Source: Candidatus Omnitrophota bacterium (GTDB lineage Bacteria > Omnitrophota > Gorgyraeia > JACOVV01). Taken from it: a stretch of 5,389 bases of DNA. The stretch's first letter is position 1. Each line of letters starts with the position of its first letter. Made by a program: the position numbers and the translations under genes. Below the pieces are notes generated by a model. That model was not told where the DNA came from. It did no database searches and was given only the letters and a program-made list of their open reading frames with translations. Location of the stretch: assembly GCA_016177145.1 (NCBI GenBank), contig JACOVV010000093.1, positions 1-5,389 of the forward strand, read 5' to 3'. This document shows positions 1 to 5,326 of this stretch, piece after piece.

Positions 1-7
1 ACCCTAA

Positions 8-33
8 CCCTCTCCCCCTAAAGGGGGAGAGGG
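8..33. repeat. C/G-rich hairpin repeat downstream of nrfA
   Basis: CCCTCTCCCCC (8-18) pairs exactly with 23-33 around a TAAA loop. It lies about 97 nt beyond the nrfA stop. CCCTAACCCTCTCCC-type sequences occur as dispersed intergenic repeats in many genomes. It has no T-run on the minus strand, so it is a poor intrinsic terminator but could protect the 3' end of the message. The rest of 1-129 shows no gene. Confidence 0.65.
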
Positions 34-129
34 GATTGTGTGACAACCCCGGCAAACTTAACTTACCAACAATCTTAAAAGATCTATGTAAAAATCTAAT
101 GAACGGGTCGTAAATTCCATGTAAATTGG

Positions 130-1467
130 TTACTGACTTTGTTTACCAGCCGGCCGCAATGCCGTAGCCGCGACTTCCCCTTGCCTGGCGTAATCAATCG
201 CCTCCGCCAGGATCCGCGCCGCTTCCTGGGGCGCGTGGAATCCCATGGAGTTTTCCGCCGAGACAAAATCGAGCCGCCACTGCGCTTTTCGCTGCAAGTC
301 CAGCGCTGTTTTCAATTCCTCCTCACCAGCTCCTCTCTGCTTTGCCGCCAAAATCGCGTCTATTAAAGAAACAAGCGCGGTTTCGGCCCGATCCAGAAGC
401 TTTCGATTCCGTTCCTGAATCGTTTCGGCCCGCGCCAGCATTTCGGCCTCGGAAAAATGATGGCATTGCAGACAGGCCCGTTGAATATTCAGGAGCGGAC
501 TGCGGATATGGTGATCGGTCACCTTGACCGCCCCTTCCCGTTTGTAAGGCATATGGCAGTCGGCACAGGCAACCCCACTGCGGGAATGAACTCCCTGGCT
601 CCACATTTCAAATTCCGGGTGCTGGGCTTTCAGCACCGGCGCTCCGGTTTCCGCGTGAGTCCAGTCTTTGTATCCGGCGCTGTCATAATAGGCCTCGATC
701 TCCTCTACCTTCAGACCATTATGCCAGGGATAGGTCAGTATTTTCCCTTCCCCTTTAAAGTAATACTCGACGTGGCACTGAGCGCAGACAAAAGTCCGCA
801 TCTCCTGACGGCTTGCCATGGTGTTGGGATCGTAGTTGGGGATTCCTTCCTTTTCCTTAACGAGTTTGATTCCATTTAAAAATCCGGGCCGAGTCACTCG
901 CAGCTGCATTGTTTTGGGATCATGACAATCGGTGCACGTCACGGGATGCCGCACATGGTTCCACGCCTCTTTTAACGGCATCGCGTTGACCTTGGCAAAC
1001 CCGGCTTGAAGATCACCATTACCCACTTTCTCATAAACCTGTTTCATCCCGCCGCCGTGACAATGCAGGCAGGCCCCCGGCTGTTTGAATTGCTGAGTAC
1101 GGAGAGTCTCTTTTTGGTCGGACAGTGAATACGCGTGCCCCCGCTCTTCCCGGTAATCCACGCCAAACGCGTAGCCGGCGAAGATTCTTTTCCAGTCGGG
1201 GTCAGCGTCCAGCTTGGAGAACGCCTCGCTCCCGCCATAGCGGGTCCGTTGCGTATCCACTGTTTTTTTATAACCATCGTACTCCCGCGGAAAATTCTTC
1301 CCCCACTCCGCGGGATCGATCGTCTCCTCCGTCAGATCGGCCACCTTGATATACTGTTGTTTCGCTTCCTGCTTGCGCTGTTGGATATTCAATAAAAGCG
1401 CGGCAACGGCCGCGGTGGCCACCGCGCTTAATAGAATAATCAGAACATAAAGGAATTTTTTGCGCAT
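130..1467 (-). CDS. nrfA: Ammonia-forming cytochrome c nitrite reductase, pentahaem, CxxCH-type active-site haem
   Basis: Reduces nitrite to ammonium with six electrons in the periplasm, as a complex with NrfH. The 445-aa protein has an N-terminal hydrophobic segment (about 5-27) that may be an uncleaved anchor. Five haem motifs are seen: CLHCH (133-137), CTDCH (178-182), CAQCH (228-232), CADCH (301-305) and CLQCH (332-336). The first is the catalytic haem, and its axial Lys motif CxxCK is replaced by CxxCH. Active-site residues match the family: Arg109 (RGHAY), Tyr235 (CHVEYYF) and His283 (KAQHPE). The usual calcium ligands Glu234, Tyr235, Lys280 and Gln282 are kept. HAP at 411-413 matches a conserved C-terminal segment with a haem-ligand His. 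The C-terminus is short compared with E. coli NrfA (about 478 aa). TAAGGAG (1474-1480) lies 6 nt before the ATG and supports the start. The known CxxCH subgroup does not need the dedicated NrfEFG haem lyase, and none is seen here. Confidence 0.97.
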   Translation of the reverse strand: MRKKFLYVLIILLSAVATAAVAALLLNIQQRKQEAKQQYIKVADLTEETIDPAEWGKNFPREYDGYKKTVDTQRTRYGGSEAFSKLDADPDWKRIFAGYAFGVDYREERGHAYSLSDQKETLRTQQFKQPGACLHCHGGGMKQVYEKVGNGDLQAGFAKVNAMPLKEAWNHVRHPVTCTDCHDPKTMQLRVTRPGFLNGIKLVKEKEGIPNYDPNTMASRQEMRTFVCAQCHVEYYFKGEGKILTYPWHNGLKVEEIEAYYDSAGYKDWTHAETGAPVLKAQHPEFEMWSQGVHSRSGVACADCHMPYKREGAVKVTDHHIRSPLLNIQRACLQCHHFSEAEMLARAETIQERNRKLLDRAETALVSLIDAILAAKQRGAGEEELKTALDLQRKAQWRLDFVSAENSMGFHAPQEAARILAEAIDYARQGEVAATALRPAGKQSQ

Positions 1468-1473
1468 GGTCGT

Positions 1474-1480
1474 CTCCTTA
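1474..1480 (-). promoter_or_regulatory. nrfA: Ribosome-binding site of nrfA
   Basis: TAAGGAG fills the 13-nt gap between the nrfH stop and the nrfA ATG, 6 nt before the start. It is a much better site than that of nrfH. Confidence 0.8.
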
Positions 1481-1945
1481 TTAATCTAGCGCCATATGCC
1501 CCACCGACCGATGACAATCGGTGCAACGCGTATCCGGCCCTTGTTTCGCGTGGGGCCCCAACACTTCCCCGACAATCGTTTCATGACAATGGATGCAGTT
1601 ATTTTGCAAAACAACCAGATTAGAATGGCGGATCCGGATCGGTTCTTTGAAATTTTGCAGCGTAAACGCTTTGGAGTGATGCCAGCCGTTGTCAAACTTG
1701 ACCCAATACTTGGCCGGTAAAACATGCGGGACATGGCAATCGTTGCAGGAAGCGGCCGCGTGATGGCTCGCCTTGACCCAGGAATCGTAATGCTCTTTCA
1801 TGATGTGACAATTCATGCAGGCACTGGGATCATTACTGAGATAGGAATATCCTTTCGCGTCAATAAAGGTGTATCCTCCAAGTCCTAGAAAAACCCCCAC
1901 AACAACGCAGGCAATGATGACTAACCACGGTATGGATTTGTGCAT
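1481..1945 (-). CDS. nrfH: Cytochrome c nitrite reductase small subunit, tetrahaem quinol dehydrogenase
   Basis: NapC/NirT-family membrane cytochrome that oxidises menaquinol and passes electrons to NrfA at the periplasmic face. The 154-aa protein has one N-terminal membrane helix (about 7-28) and four haem motifs: CMNCH (43-47), CNDCH (67-71), CIHCH (117-121) and CTDCH (141-145). Met49 follows the first motif as CxxCHxM, matching the unusual Met ligand of haem 1 in Desulfovibrio NrfH. WVKFDNGWHH (81-90) lies where the quinol-site and distal-ligand residues are expected. Length and layout are normal for NrfH rather than for the longer NapC. It starts 13 nt after the radical SAM stop and ends 13 nt before nrfA, so these genes form one transcript. 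An in-frame TAA lies two codons upstream, so the ATG at 1945 is the earliest possible start, although its only AAGGA touches the ATG with no spacer. Confidence 0.95.
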   Translation of the reverse strand: MHKSIPWLVIIACVVVGVFLGLGGYTFIDAKGYSYLSNDPSACMNCHIMKEHYDSWVKASHHAAASCNDCHVPHVLPAKYWVKFDNGWHHSKAFTLQNFKEPIRIRHSNLVVLQNNCIHCHETIVGEVLGPHAKQGPDTRCTDCHRSVGHMALD

Positions 1946-1950
1946 TCCTT
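1946..1950 (-). promoter_or_regulatory. nrfH: AAGGA touching the nrfH start codon
   Basis: The only purine-rich site before nrfH is AAGGA with zero spacing to the ATG, where 5-9 nt is usual. An in-frame TAA overlaps it and rules out a longer protein. Initiation probably depends on coupling to the radical SAM stop 13 nt upstream. Confidence 0.5.
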
Positions 1951-1958
1951 AGTTCACA

Positions 1959-3047
1959 TTATACAACTTCTCTTTGCGGTTGGTACACACAAGAAGGGTC
2001 TTCCGCTAAAATATCCTGCGTTTGCGCCCAAGAGCGGGCGCGGCATCCCCCGCAGATCGTCCGGTAGGAACAAACACCGCATTTTCCTTCCAGGAGCGAT
2101 GGATCGCGGAGCTGTTTTAGCACAAGCGATTCCTGCCAGATTTCATCAAATGGCGTTTCTTTGACATTGCCGACCTTTGTCGGTAGATAGCCACAGGGAA
2201 AGACATCGCCCAATGAAGAGACAAAACCGATACCAGTGCCGGCAAGACACCCTTTGGTCCAGCGGTGCATTGAAGGGACCGGTTCTCTTTTTTCCGTAGT
2301 CTCTTTGGTAGAAAAAAGAGAACCGGTCCCTATTTTCCGTTTCTGCAACAGAATCCTGAAGAACTGCGGCGCGCAGGTCGGTTTCGCGATGACTCCATCG
2401 GCGTCTCCCTGCCGGTAAATCCACTCCAGCGCCTCCTCAATCTCCTGCGCCGAGAGAAATTGTTCCGGCCTCATTCCAAGCCCACACCCCACCGGAATCA
2501 CGACAAAAAAATGAATCGCGTCGGCTTCCATCCTCAGCGCCATCTGGTAAAGCTGGGAAAGCTGATGGAGATTGTTCTTTGAGATCGTCGTGTTGACCTG
2601 TAAGCTGAGGCCGTTCTTCTGTAAATATTTCCAGCCGCGCAGAGCTGATCGAAACGCCCCCTTTTGCCCACGAAATGAATCATGAGTTTTCGAATCGGTC
2701 CCGTCAAAGCTGATGGAAACTCTCTTAATGGGTGAATCAGCAATCCGCCGAGCCATTGTTTGATCAATGCTGGTGCCGTTAGTCGCCAGCGCCGTCTGCA
2801 TCCCAAGCCGGCTGGCGTGGTCAACTAATTCAAACAAGTCTTTTCGCATCGTCGGTTCGCCGCCGCTAAAAACAATGATCGGCTTGGCGATTTTGGAGAC
2901 GTCCTCCAGAAATCGTTTCCCTTGCTCGGTGGTCATTTCTCCAGGCAAAGGTTGATCTACTTCATCCAGGCGTCGGCAATGCTGACAGCGGAGGTTACAA
3001 GCGGCGGTGATTTCCCAAAACAATAAATGGAGTGAGGGCTGATTCAT
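1959..3047 (-). CDS. Radical SAM/SPASM protein, NirJ/AhbC/AhbD haem-biosynthesis family (most AhbD-like)
   Basis: Likely acts on a tetrapyrrole side chain; AhbD decarboxylates Fe-coproporphyrin III to haem b in the sirohaem-dependent pathway, and NirJ acts in haem d1 synthesis. The 362-aa cytoplasmic protein has the radical SAM cluster motif CNLRCQHC (Cys17, Cys21, Cys24) and GGEPT (62-66, SAM binding). KPTCAPQF carries Cys225, and the C-terminal SPASM/twitch region has Cys267, Cys285, Cys323, Cys326, Cys332, Cys335 and Cys353 (CGVCSYRTICGGCRARSWA). This C-terminus and TCAPQF are characteristic of the family; choosing between AhbC, AhbD and NirJ needs a profile search. There is no NirS here to need haem d1, and NrfHA needs nine haems, so haem supply is the better inference. 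I chose the ATG at 3047 because it overlaps the upstream stop as ATGA; a TTG at 3059 would add four residues but has no better ribosome site. Residues 239-258 are encoded by an in-frame palindromic element between the TCAPQF motif and the GCLAG segment. Confidence 0.85.
   Translation of the reverse strand: MNQPSLHLLFWEITAACNLRCQHCRRLDEVDQPLPGEMTTEQGKRFLEDVSKIAKPIIVFSGGEPTMRKDLFELVDHASRLGMQTALATNGTSIDQTMARRIADSPIKRVSISFDGTDSKTHDSFRGQKGAFRSALRGWKYLQKNGLSLQVNTTISKNNLHQLSQLYQMALRMEADAIHFFVVIPVGCGLGMRPEQFLSAQEIEEALEWIYRQGDADGVIAKPTCAPQFFRILLQKRKIGTGSLFSTKETTEKREPVPSMHRWTKGCLAGTGIGFVSSLGDVFPCGYLPTKVGNVKETPFDEIWQESLVLKQLRDPSLLEGKCGVCSYRTICGGCRARSWAQTQDILAEDPSCVYQPQREVV
2274..2331. repeat. 58-nt palindromic element with 21-bp perfect arms inside the radical SAM gene
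   Basis: Arms 2274-2294 and 2311-2331 are exact reverse complements (each includes GGGACCGGTTCTC or its complement plus a run of six T or A), around a 16-nt loop. The element encodes residues 239-258 of the radical SAM protein without breaking the frame. No other copy is in the window. A stem this long and perfect in coding DNA is very unlikely by chance. Confidence 0.85.
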
Positions 3048-3442
3048 CGAAAAGGACAAATGTTAGGGGCGATAATTTTTCCGTTGCCGCAGAGTCCTTC
3101 GACTCCAAGGCAATTAGTGACACCGCAAGGACGGATTTCAATGACTCGCAGGAGATCCATGGCTGAAACCACAAATGGGGCTTCGAGCATCTCCTGAGGA
3201 GGTCCGTCTTTGACAACCACCGCGCTCTCCGCTTCCCCTTTTTTCAACGCTTCCAACATGACCATGAGAATGGGCCGCTGTTCCAAACTGACGGAAGGAT
3301 GCGTCTCCACGAAAACACCGACTAAATCCAAATGGTTCTTCTGACAGTAGTCCTGGATCGCCCCCTCCTGGCACTCCCGCCAGTGCTGGCGCACTGACTG
3401 GCGAGCATGTTCTAACCCTTTGACATAACCAAAAACCCGCAT
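3044..3442 (-). CDS. Small protein resembling a catalytically degenerate serine-recombinase N-terminal domain, with Cys-rich tail
   Basis: Function unknown. Residues 1-80 follow the layout of resolvase/invertase catalytic domains: an opening MRVFGYV strand, a helix with AIQDYCQKNHLDLVGVFVE (28-46), then SLEQRP (52-57), MLEALKKGEAE (62-72) and the strand SAVVVK (73-78). The residues that catalyse DNA cleavage are not there. The usual YVRVS is YVKGL, so the nucleophilic Ser and following Arg are missing, and the usual KLDRLSR after the last strand is KDGPPQE. No DNA-binding helix-turn-helix follows. Residues 91-132 instead form a tail with Cys106, Cys111, Cys118 and Cys129, spaced as a metal site might be; I do not recognise this part. 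AAGGAG (3449-3454) lies 6 nt before the ATG. The stop overlaps the ATG of the radical SAM gene as ATGA, so the two are likely coupled and may work together. A regulator, scaffold or metal chaperone is possible; recombination activity is unlikely. The homology claim comes from reading the pattern and needs a profile search. Confidence 0.6.
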   Translation of the reverse strand: MRVFGYVKGLEHARQSVRQHWRECQEGAIQDYCQKNHLDLVGVFVETHPSVSLEQRPILMVMLEALKKGEAESAVVVKDGPPQEMLEAPFVVSAMDLLRVIEIRPCGVTNCLGVEGLCGNGKIIAPNICPFR

Positions 3443-3447
3443 GGATT

Positions 3448-3454
3448 CTCCTTT
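3448..3454 (-). promoter_or_regulatory. Ribosome-binding site of the recombinase-like gene
   Basis: AAAGGAG lies 5 nt before the ATG at 3442. A proper ribosome site, in contrast to the coupled gene that follows, supports this reading frame as real and as the first gene after the gap. Confidence 0.75.
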
Positions 3455-3469
3455 TACCCCTTACTGATG

Positions 3470-3512
3470 AGTTTACCACATGCTTTAAGCACGGAACTAT
3501 GATTCATGTCAC
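3470..3512 (-). promoter_or_regulatory. Candidate second FNR/DNR-type promoter, upstream of the recombinase-like gene
   Basis: On the minus strand GTGAC-N4-ATCAT (3499-3512) matches 8 of 10 positions of a DNR/NNR-like box (TTGAC-N4-ATCAA). A TAAACT (3470-3475, 4 of 6 matches to TATAAT) follows at the same centre-to--10 distance (30.5 nt) as at nirK. The 97-nt gap 3443-3539 holds no gene and no clear intrinsic terminator. This promoter could drive the radical SAM-nrfHA half separately, but each element is weak. Confidence 0.4.
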
Positions 3513-3539
3513 AAGTTAGCCGTTTTTAAAGCAGTAAAT

Positions 3540-4238
3540 TTATTCCTCTTTCAGCACCAGGGTCACTGGTTCAGCGGCTCCCTCGCTTACTACCAGCGGC
3601 TGGCGTTTGGCGCCCAGCCATTCCTGCCAGATTTCTAATTCATAGTTGCCTGGCGGCACCCCTTCCAGCGCGAAATTCCCGTCCGCATCCGTCAACGTCG
3701 CGTGAGCTGAATCCGTCACGATAATGTAGGCGCTCATCCAGGTATGCCCCGCGTCGCATCGTAACCTAATGATTCCCGGCTGATCCAATTTCTTAGTCAC
3801 TTCCATGCCGGGGATCGGCACCGCGATGTTAAACGCGGTGGAGCCGTCTTCAAAGAAGCCATGAGCGTTGTGCAATACCGAGTCACTGCTGGTGATCGCC
3901 AGAGTCGAGCCGTCCGGAACCACCTGGACATGCGGGACAAACTCGCAATTAAGCTGATCGAGCGTCCCTTTTTTAGGCGTAGGGGCGAACGGCCGTTCGC
4001 CCCTACCTTCATCTCCAATGATGGTTACCACGGCGTTAGTAACCCCCTGATCGGCGCCCAAAAGAATCTTTGGAGTTTGTTTATGAGTACCGCAGGTGGA
4101 GATATCGCTTTTGACCTCGATGGTCTCCACCGCCGGCGGCGTTCCTTCAAAAATCACCCGGCCTTTGATGGTTTGAGCGTAACTCGAATTAGCGAAAATC
4201 ACTGCCAGAAACAGCACCGAAAAAAATTTCCTTCCCAT
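3540..4238 (-). CDS. Exported cupredoxin-like protein with CarboxypepD_reg-like C-terminal domain
   Basis: Probably a periplasmic blue-copper electron carrier, plausibly serving NirK; the partnership is inferred from position. The 232-aa form has a signal peptide (1-21, cleavage after SYA before QT). A cupredoxin-like domain follows, with candidate T1 ligands His123 (LHNAH), Cys161, His165 and Met168 (CDAGHTWM). The features CG at 49-50, LDQLNCEFVPHV (93-104) and WMSAYIIV (167-174) are typical of the 'plastocyanin/carboxypeptidase regulatory-like' proteins often seen near multihaem and nitrogen-cycle genes. A beta-sandwich tail (about 180-230; DADGNFALEGVPPGNYEL) looks like CarboxypepD_reg. 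A longer start at 4256 gives an ATGA overlap with nirK but places MRREIT before the signal peptide. I prefer the ATG at 4238 because AGGAGG lies 9 nt upstream and the signal peptide then begins normally. Residues 78-87 (GRGERPFAPT) are encoded by a palindromic repeat and probably are not ancestral. Copper binding is likely; a purely structural role is possible. Confidence 0.8.
   Translation of the reverse strand: MGRKFFSVLFLAVIFANSSYAQTIKGRVIFEGTPPAVETIEVKSDISTCGTHKQTPKILLGADQGVTNAVVTIIGDEGRGERPFAPTPKKGTLDQLNCEFVPHVQVVPDGSTLAITSSDSVLHNAHGFFEDGSTAFNIAVPIPGMEVTKKLDQPGIIRLRCDAGHTWMSAYIIVTDSAHATLTDADGNFALEGVPPGNYELEIWQEWLGAKRQPLVVSEGAAEPVTLVLKEE
3979..4006. repeat. 28-nt perfect palindrome inside the cupredoxin gene (copy 1)
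   Basis: The half GTAGGGGCGAACGG is followed at once by its exact reverse complement, with no loop. It lies in frame and encodes most of GRGERPFAPT (residues 78-87). Because it is a palindrome, both strands give the same three frames; two are open (VGANGRSPL and RGERPFAPT) and one has a stop. A second copy begins at 5373. Similar GTAGGGGCGA palindromes are known as dispersed repeats in several bacterial groups. Confidence 0.85.
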
Positions 4239-4247
4239 TGTTATTTC

Positions 4248-4253
4248 CCTCCT
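4248..4253 (-). promoter_or_regulatory. Ribosome-binding site deciding the cupredoxin start
   Basis: AGGAGG begins on the last base of the nirK stop codon and lies 9 nt before the ATG at 4238. It favours that ATG over the one at 4256, which overlaps the nirK stop. Ribosomes finishing nirK would cover or open this site, which implies translational coupling. Confidence 0.75.
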
Positions 4254-5278
4254 CATTTTTCTGTCTCGTTCACTGAAATTCTCTTTAAAACTTCAGGATT
4301 CTCCGGTCCTTCCACATGAAGAATGCCAACGGCCCCTTTATTGATCCGGAAGATACTGTGATCCACCAGCGTGAAATCTCCAGGCACTTCTACTTTAAAC
4401 TCAACAACGGCCACTCCTCCAGCAGGGACTAAAGTTGTCTGGACGTTGGTCAACGGCGCCGATGTCAGCGATCCCTCCTGGTAAACGCGATCAAATATTT
4501 CCCCAATCACGTGGAAAGAAGAAATCAGGTTCGGCCCGATGTTCCCCACATAGAGCCGGACAGTCTCATTGGTTTGCGCTGAAAGCGCCCCTTCTCCCAT
4601 CAAAGCTCCAACCTTGCCGTTAAAAACGACATAAGTGGGCCGTTCCTCCATTCCTTTCTGAGAAGAAAAAGGAACCAGCCCCTTGGTTCCGGCCGCCCCT
4701 TCTGTGTAAAACTCGCTCTGCATGACATAATATTCCCGATCCGCTTTGGAGAGCCCTTCTTTGGGTTCGACCAGAACCAAACCGTAAAGCCCATTAGCGA
4801 TGTGGACGGGAATTGGCGGCGCCGCGCAGTGATACACAAAGAGTCCGGGGTTAATCGCTTTTGCCTGCACAACCGTTTCCTTTCCCGGCTCCGTCAGCAA
4901 AAGGCAGGCCGCCCCGCAAGGGCCGGTCATCGCGTGAAAATCAATCGTGTGGGTATTCTTGGCGTCCTGGGCATTCTTGAAATGAAACTCGACGGTGTCC
5001 CCTTCCCTGATCCGGATAAACGGCCCCGGCACATGGCCGTTATAACCCCAAAATTCATACTCGACCCCTTTGGATAATTCTCCTTTATACTCTTGAGATT
5101 CCAGCCGCACGATGACTCTGGCAGGATAATCCCTAGCGACCGGCGGCGGGACATTCGGAGCGAAGGTTAACTCCGCCTCGATGACCGGCAGTTCTTTTGT
5201 CTGGGCCCCCAGCGGCATCATCCACGCACCCCACAAGCAGAATAAAATTCCATACTGGAAAATTTGTTTTATCATCAT
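4253..5278 (-). CDS. nirK: Copper-containing nitrite reductase (NO-forming), AniA-like
   Basis: Reduces nitrite to nitric oxide in the periplasm; known NirKs are trimers with a type 1 (T1) electron-entry copper and a type 2 (T2) catalytic copper. The 341-aa protein has two cupredoxin domains behind a Sec signal peptide (hydrophobic 9-23, likely cleavage after PLGA, residue 25). Visible ligands are T1 His110, Cys151 and His159, and T2 His115, His150 and His307. The catalytic pair Asp113 (IDFH) and His256 (SSFHVIGEIFD) is present. HIANGLYGLVLVEPKEGL closely matches the Neisseria AniA type, except that the T1 axial Met is Leu164 (codon CTT at 4787-4789). Cys121 and Cys125 (GPCGAAC) lie in a loop that is Gly-rich in AniA. 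An AGGAGG precedes two adjacent ATGs (5278 and 5275); either could be the start. The stop overlaps the ATG at 4256 as ATGA, and the next gene's ribosome site lies across it, so the two are probably cotranslated. Identity is secure; the electronic effect of Leu164 is inferred. Confidence 0.95.
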   Translation of the reverse strand: MMIKQIFQYGILFCLWGAWMMPLGAQTKELPVIEAELTFAPNVPPPVARDYPARVIVRLESQEYKGELSKGVEYEFWGYNGHVPGPFIRIREGDTVEFHFKNAQDAKNTHTIDFHAMTGPCGAACLLLTEPGKETVVQAKAINPGLFVYHCAAPPIPVHIANGLYGLVLVEPKEGLSKADREYYVMQSEFYTEGAAGTKGLVPFSSQKGMEERPTYVVFNGKVGALMGEGALSAQTNETVRLYVGNIGPNLISSFHVIGEIFDRVYQEGSLTSAPLTNVQTTLVPAGGVAVVEFKVEVPGDFTLVDHSIFRINKGAVGILHVEGPENPEVLKRISVNETEK

Positions 5279-5283
5279 AGCTC

Positions 5284-5289
5284 CCTCCT
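5284..5289 (-). promoter_or_regulatory. nirK: Ribosome-binding site of nirK
   Basis: A full AGGAGG lies 5 nt before the ATG at 5278 and 8 nt before the ATG at 5275. Both spacings work, so the site does not settle which of the two adjacent ATGs is used. Confidence 0.8.
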
Positions 5290-5297
5290 GTTAAATA

Positions 5298-5312
5298 GGA
5301 GTTTTTAACTCC
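5298..5312 (-). promoter_or_regulatory. Small leader hairpin before nirK
   Basis: GGAGTT and AACTCC form a perfect 6-bp stem with a 3-nt loop in the predicted 5' untranslated region. It lies downstream of the -10 element and 8 nt upstream of the AGGAGG. It could stabilise the message or tune access to the ribosome site. It is short enough to be chance. Confidence 0.3.
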
Positions 5313-5326
5313 GATTTCTATCAATA

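Noticed and set aside
8..33. An intrinsic terminator for nrfA.
   Set aside because: The stem is strong, but the minus-strand sequence after it has no T-run; it looks like a dispersed repeat.
72..83. A short AT-rich inverted repeat (ATCTT/AAGAT) after nrfA.
   Set aside because: Only 5 bp of weak stem and no following T-run on the minus strand.
457..879. A long plus-strand open frame opposite nrfA.
   Set aside because: It is antisense to a clearly conserved haem protein and shows no recognisable motif; the other plus-strand frames are rejected for the same reason.
1411..1426. A 16-nt perfect palindrome CGCGGTGG/CCACCGCG in nrfA.
   Set aside because: It lies in Ala/Val/Thr codons of the N-terminal hydrophobic segment, where GC-rich codons readily make such symmetry, and no second copy was seen.
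3047..3059. A TTG start at 3059 adding four residues to the radical SAM protein.
   Set aside because: No ribosome site precedes it, and the ATG at 3047 makes the ATGA overlap seen elsewhere in this cluster.
3044..3160. A separate 38-residue Cys-rich peptide from the internal ATG at 3160, as a substrate of the radical SAM/SPASM enzyme.
   Set aside because: The ATG has no ribosome site, the frame is continuous with the upstream domain, and the radical SAM protein looks like the haem-biosynthesis family rather than a peptide maturase.
3364..3407. Small inverted repeats (CAGTGC/GCACTG) near the start of the recombinase-like gene.
   Set aside because: Six-base arms in coding sequence are expected by chance and do not match the other palindromes.
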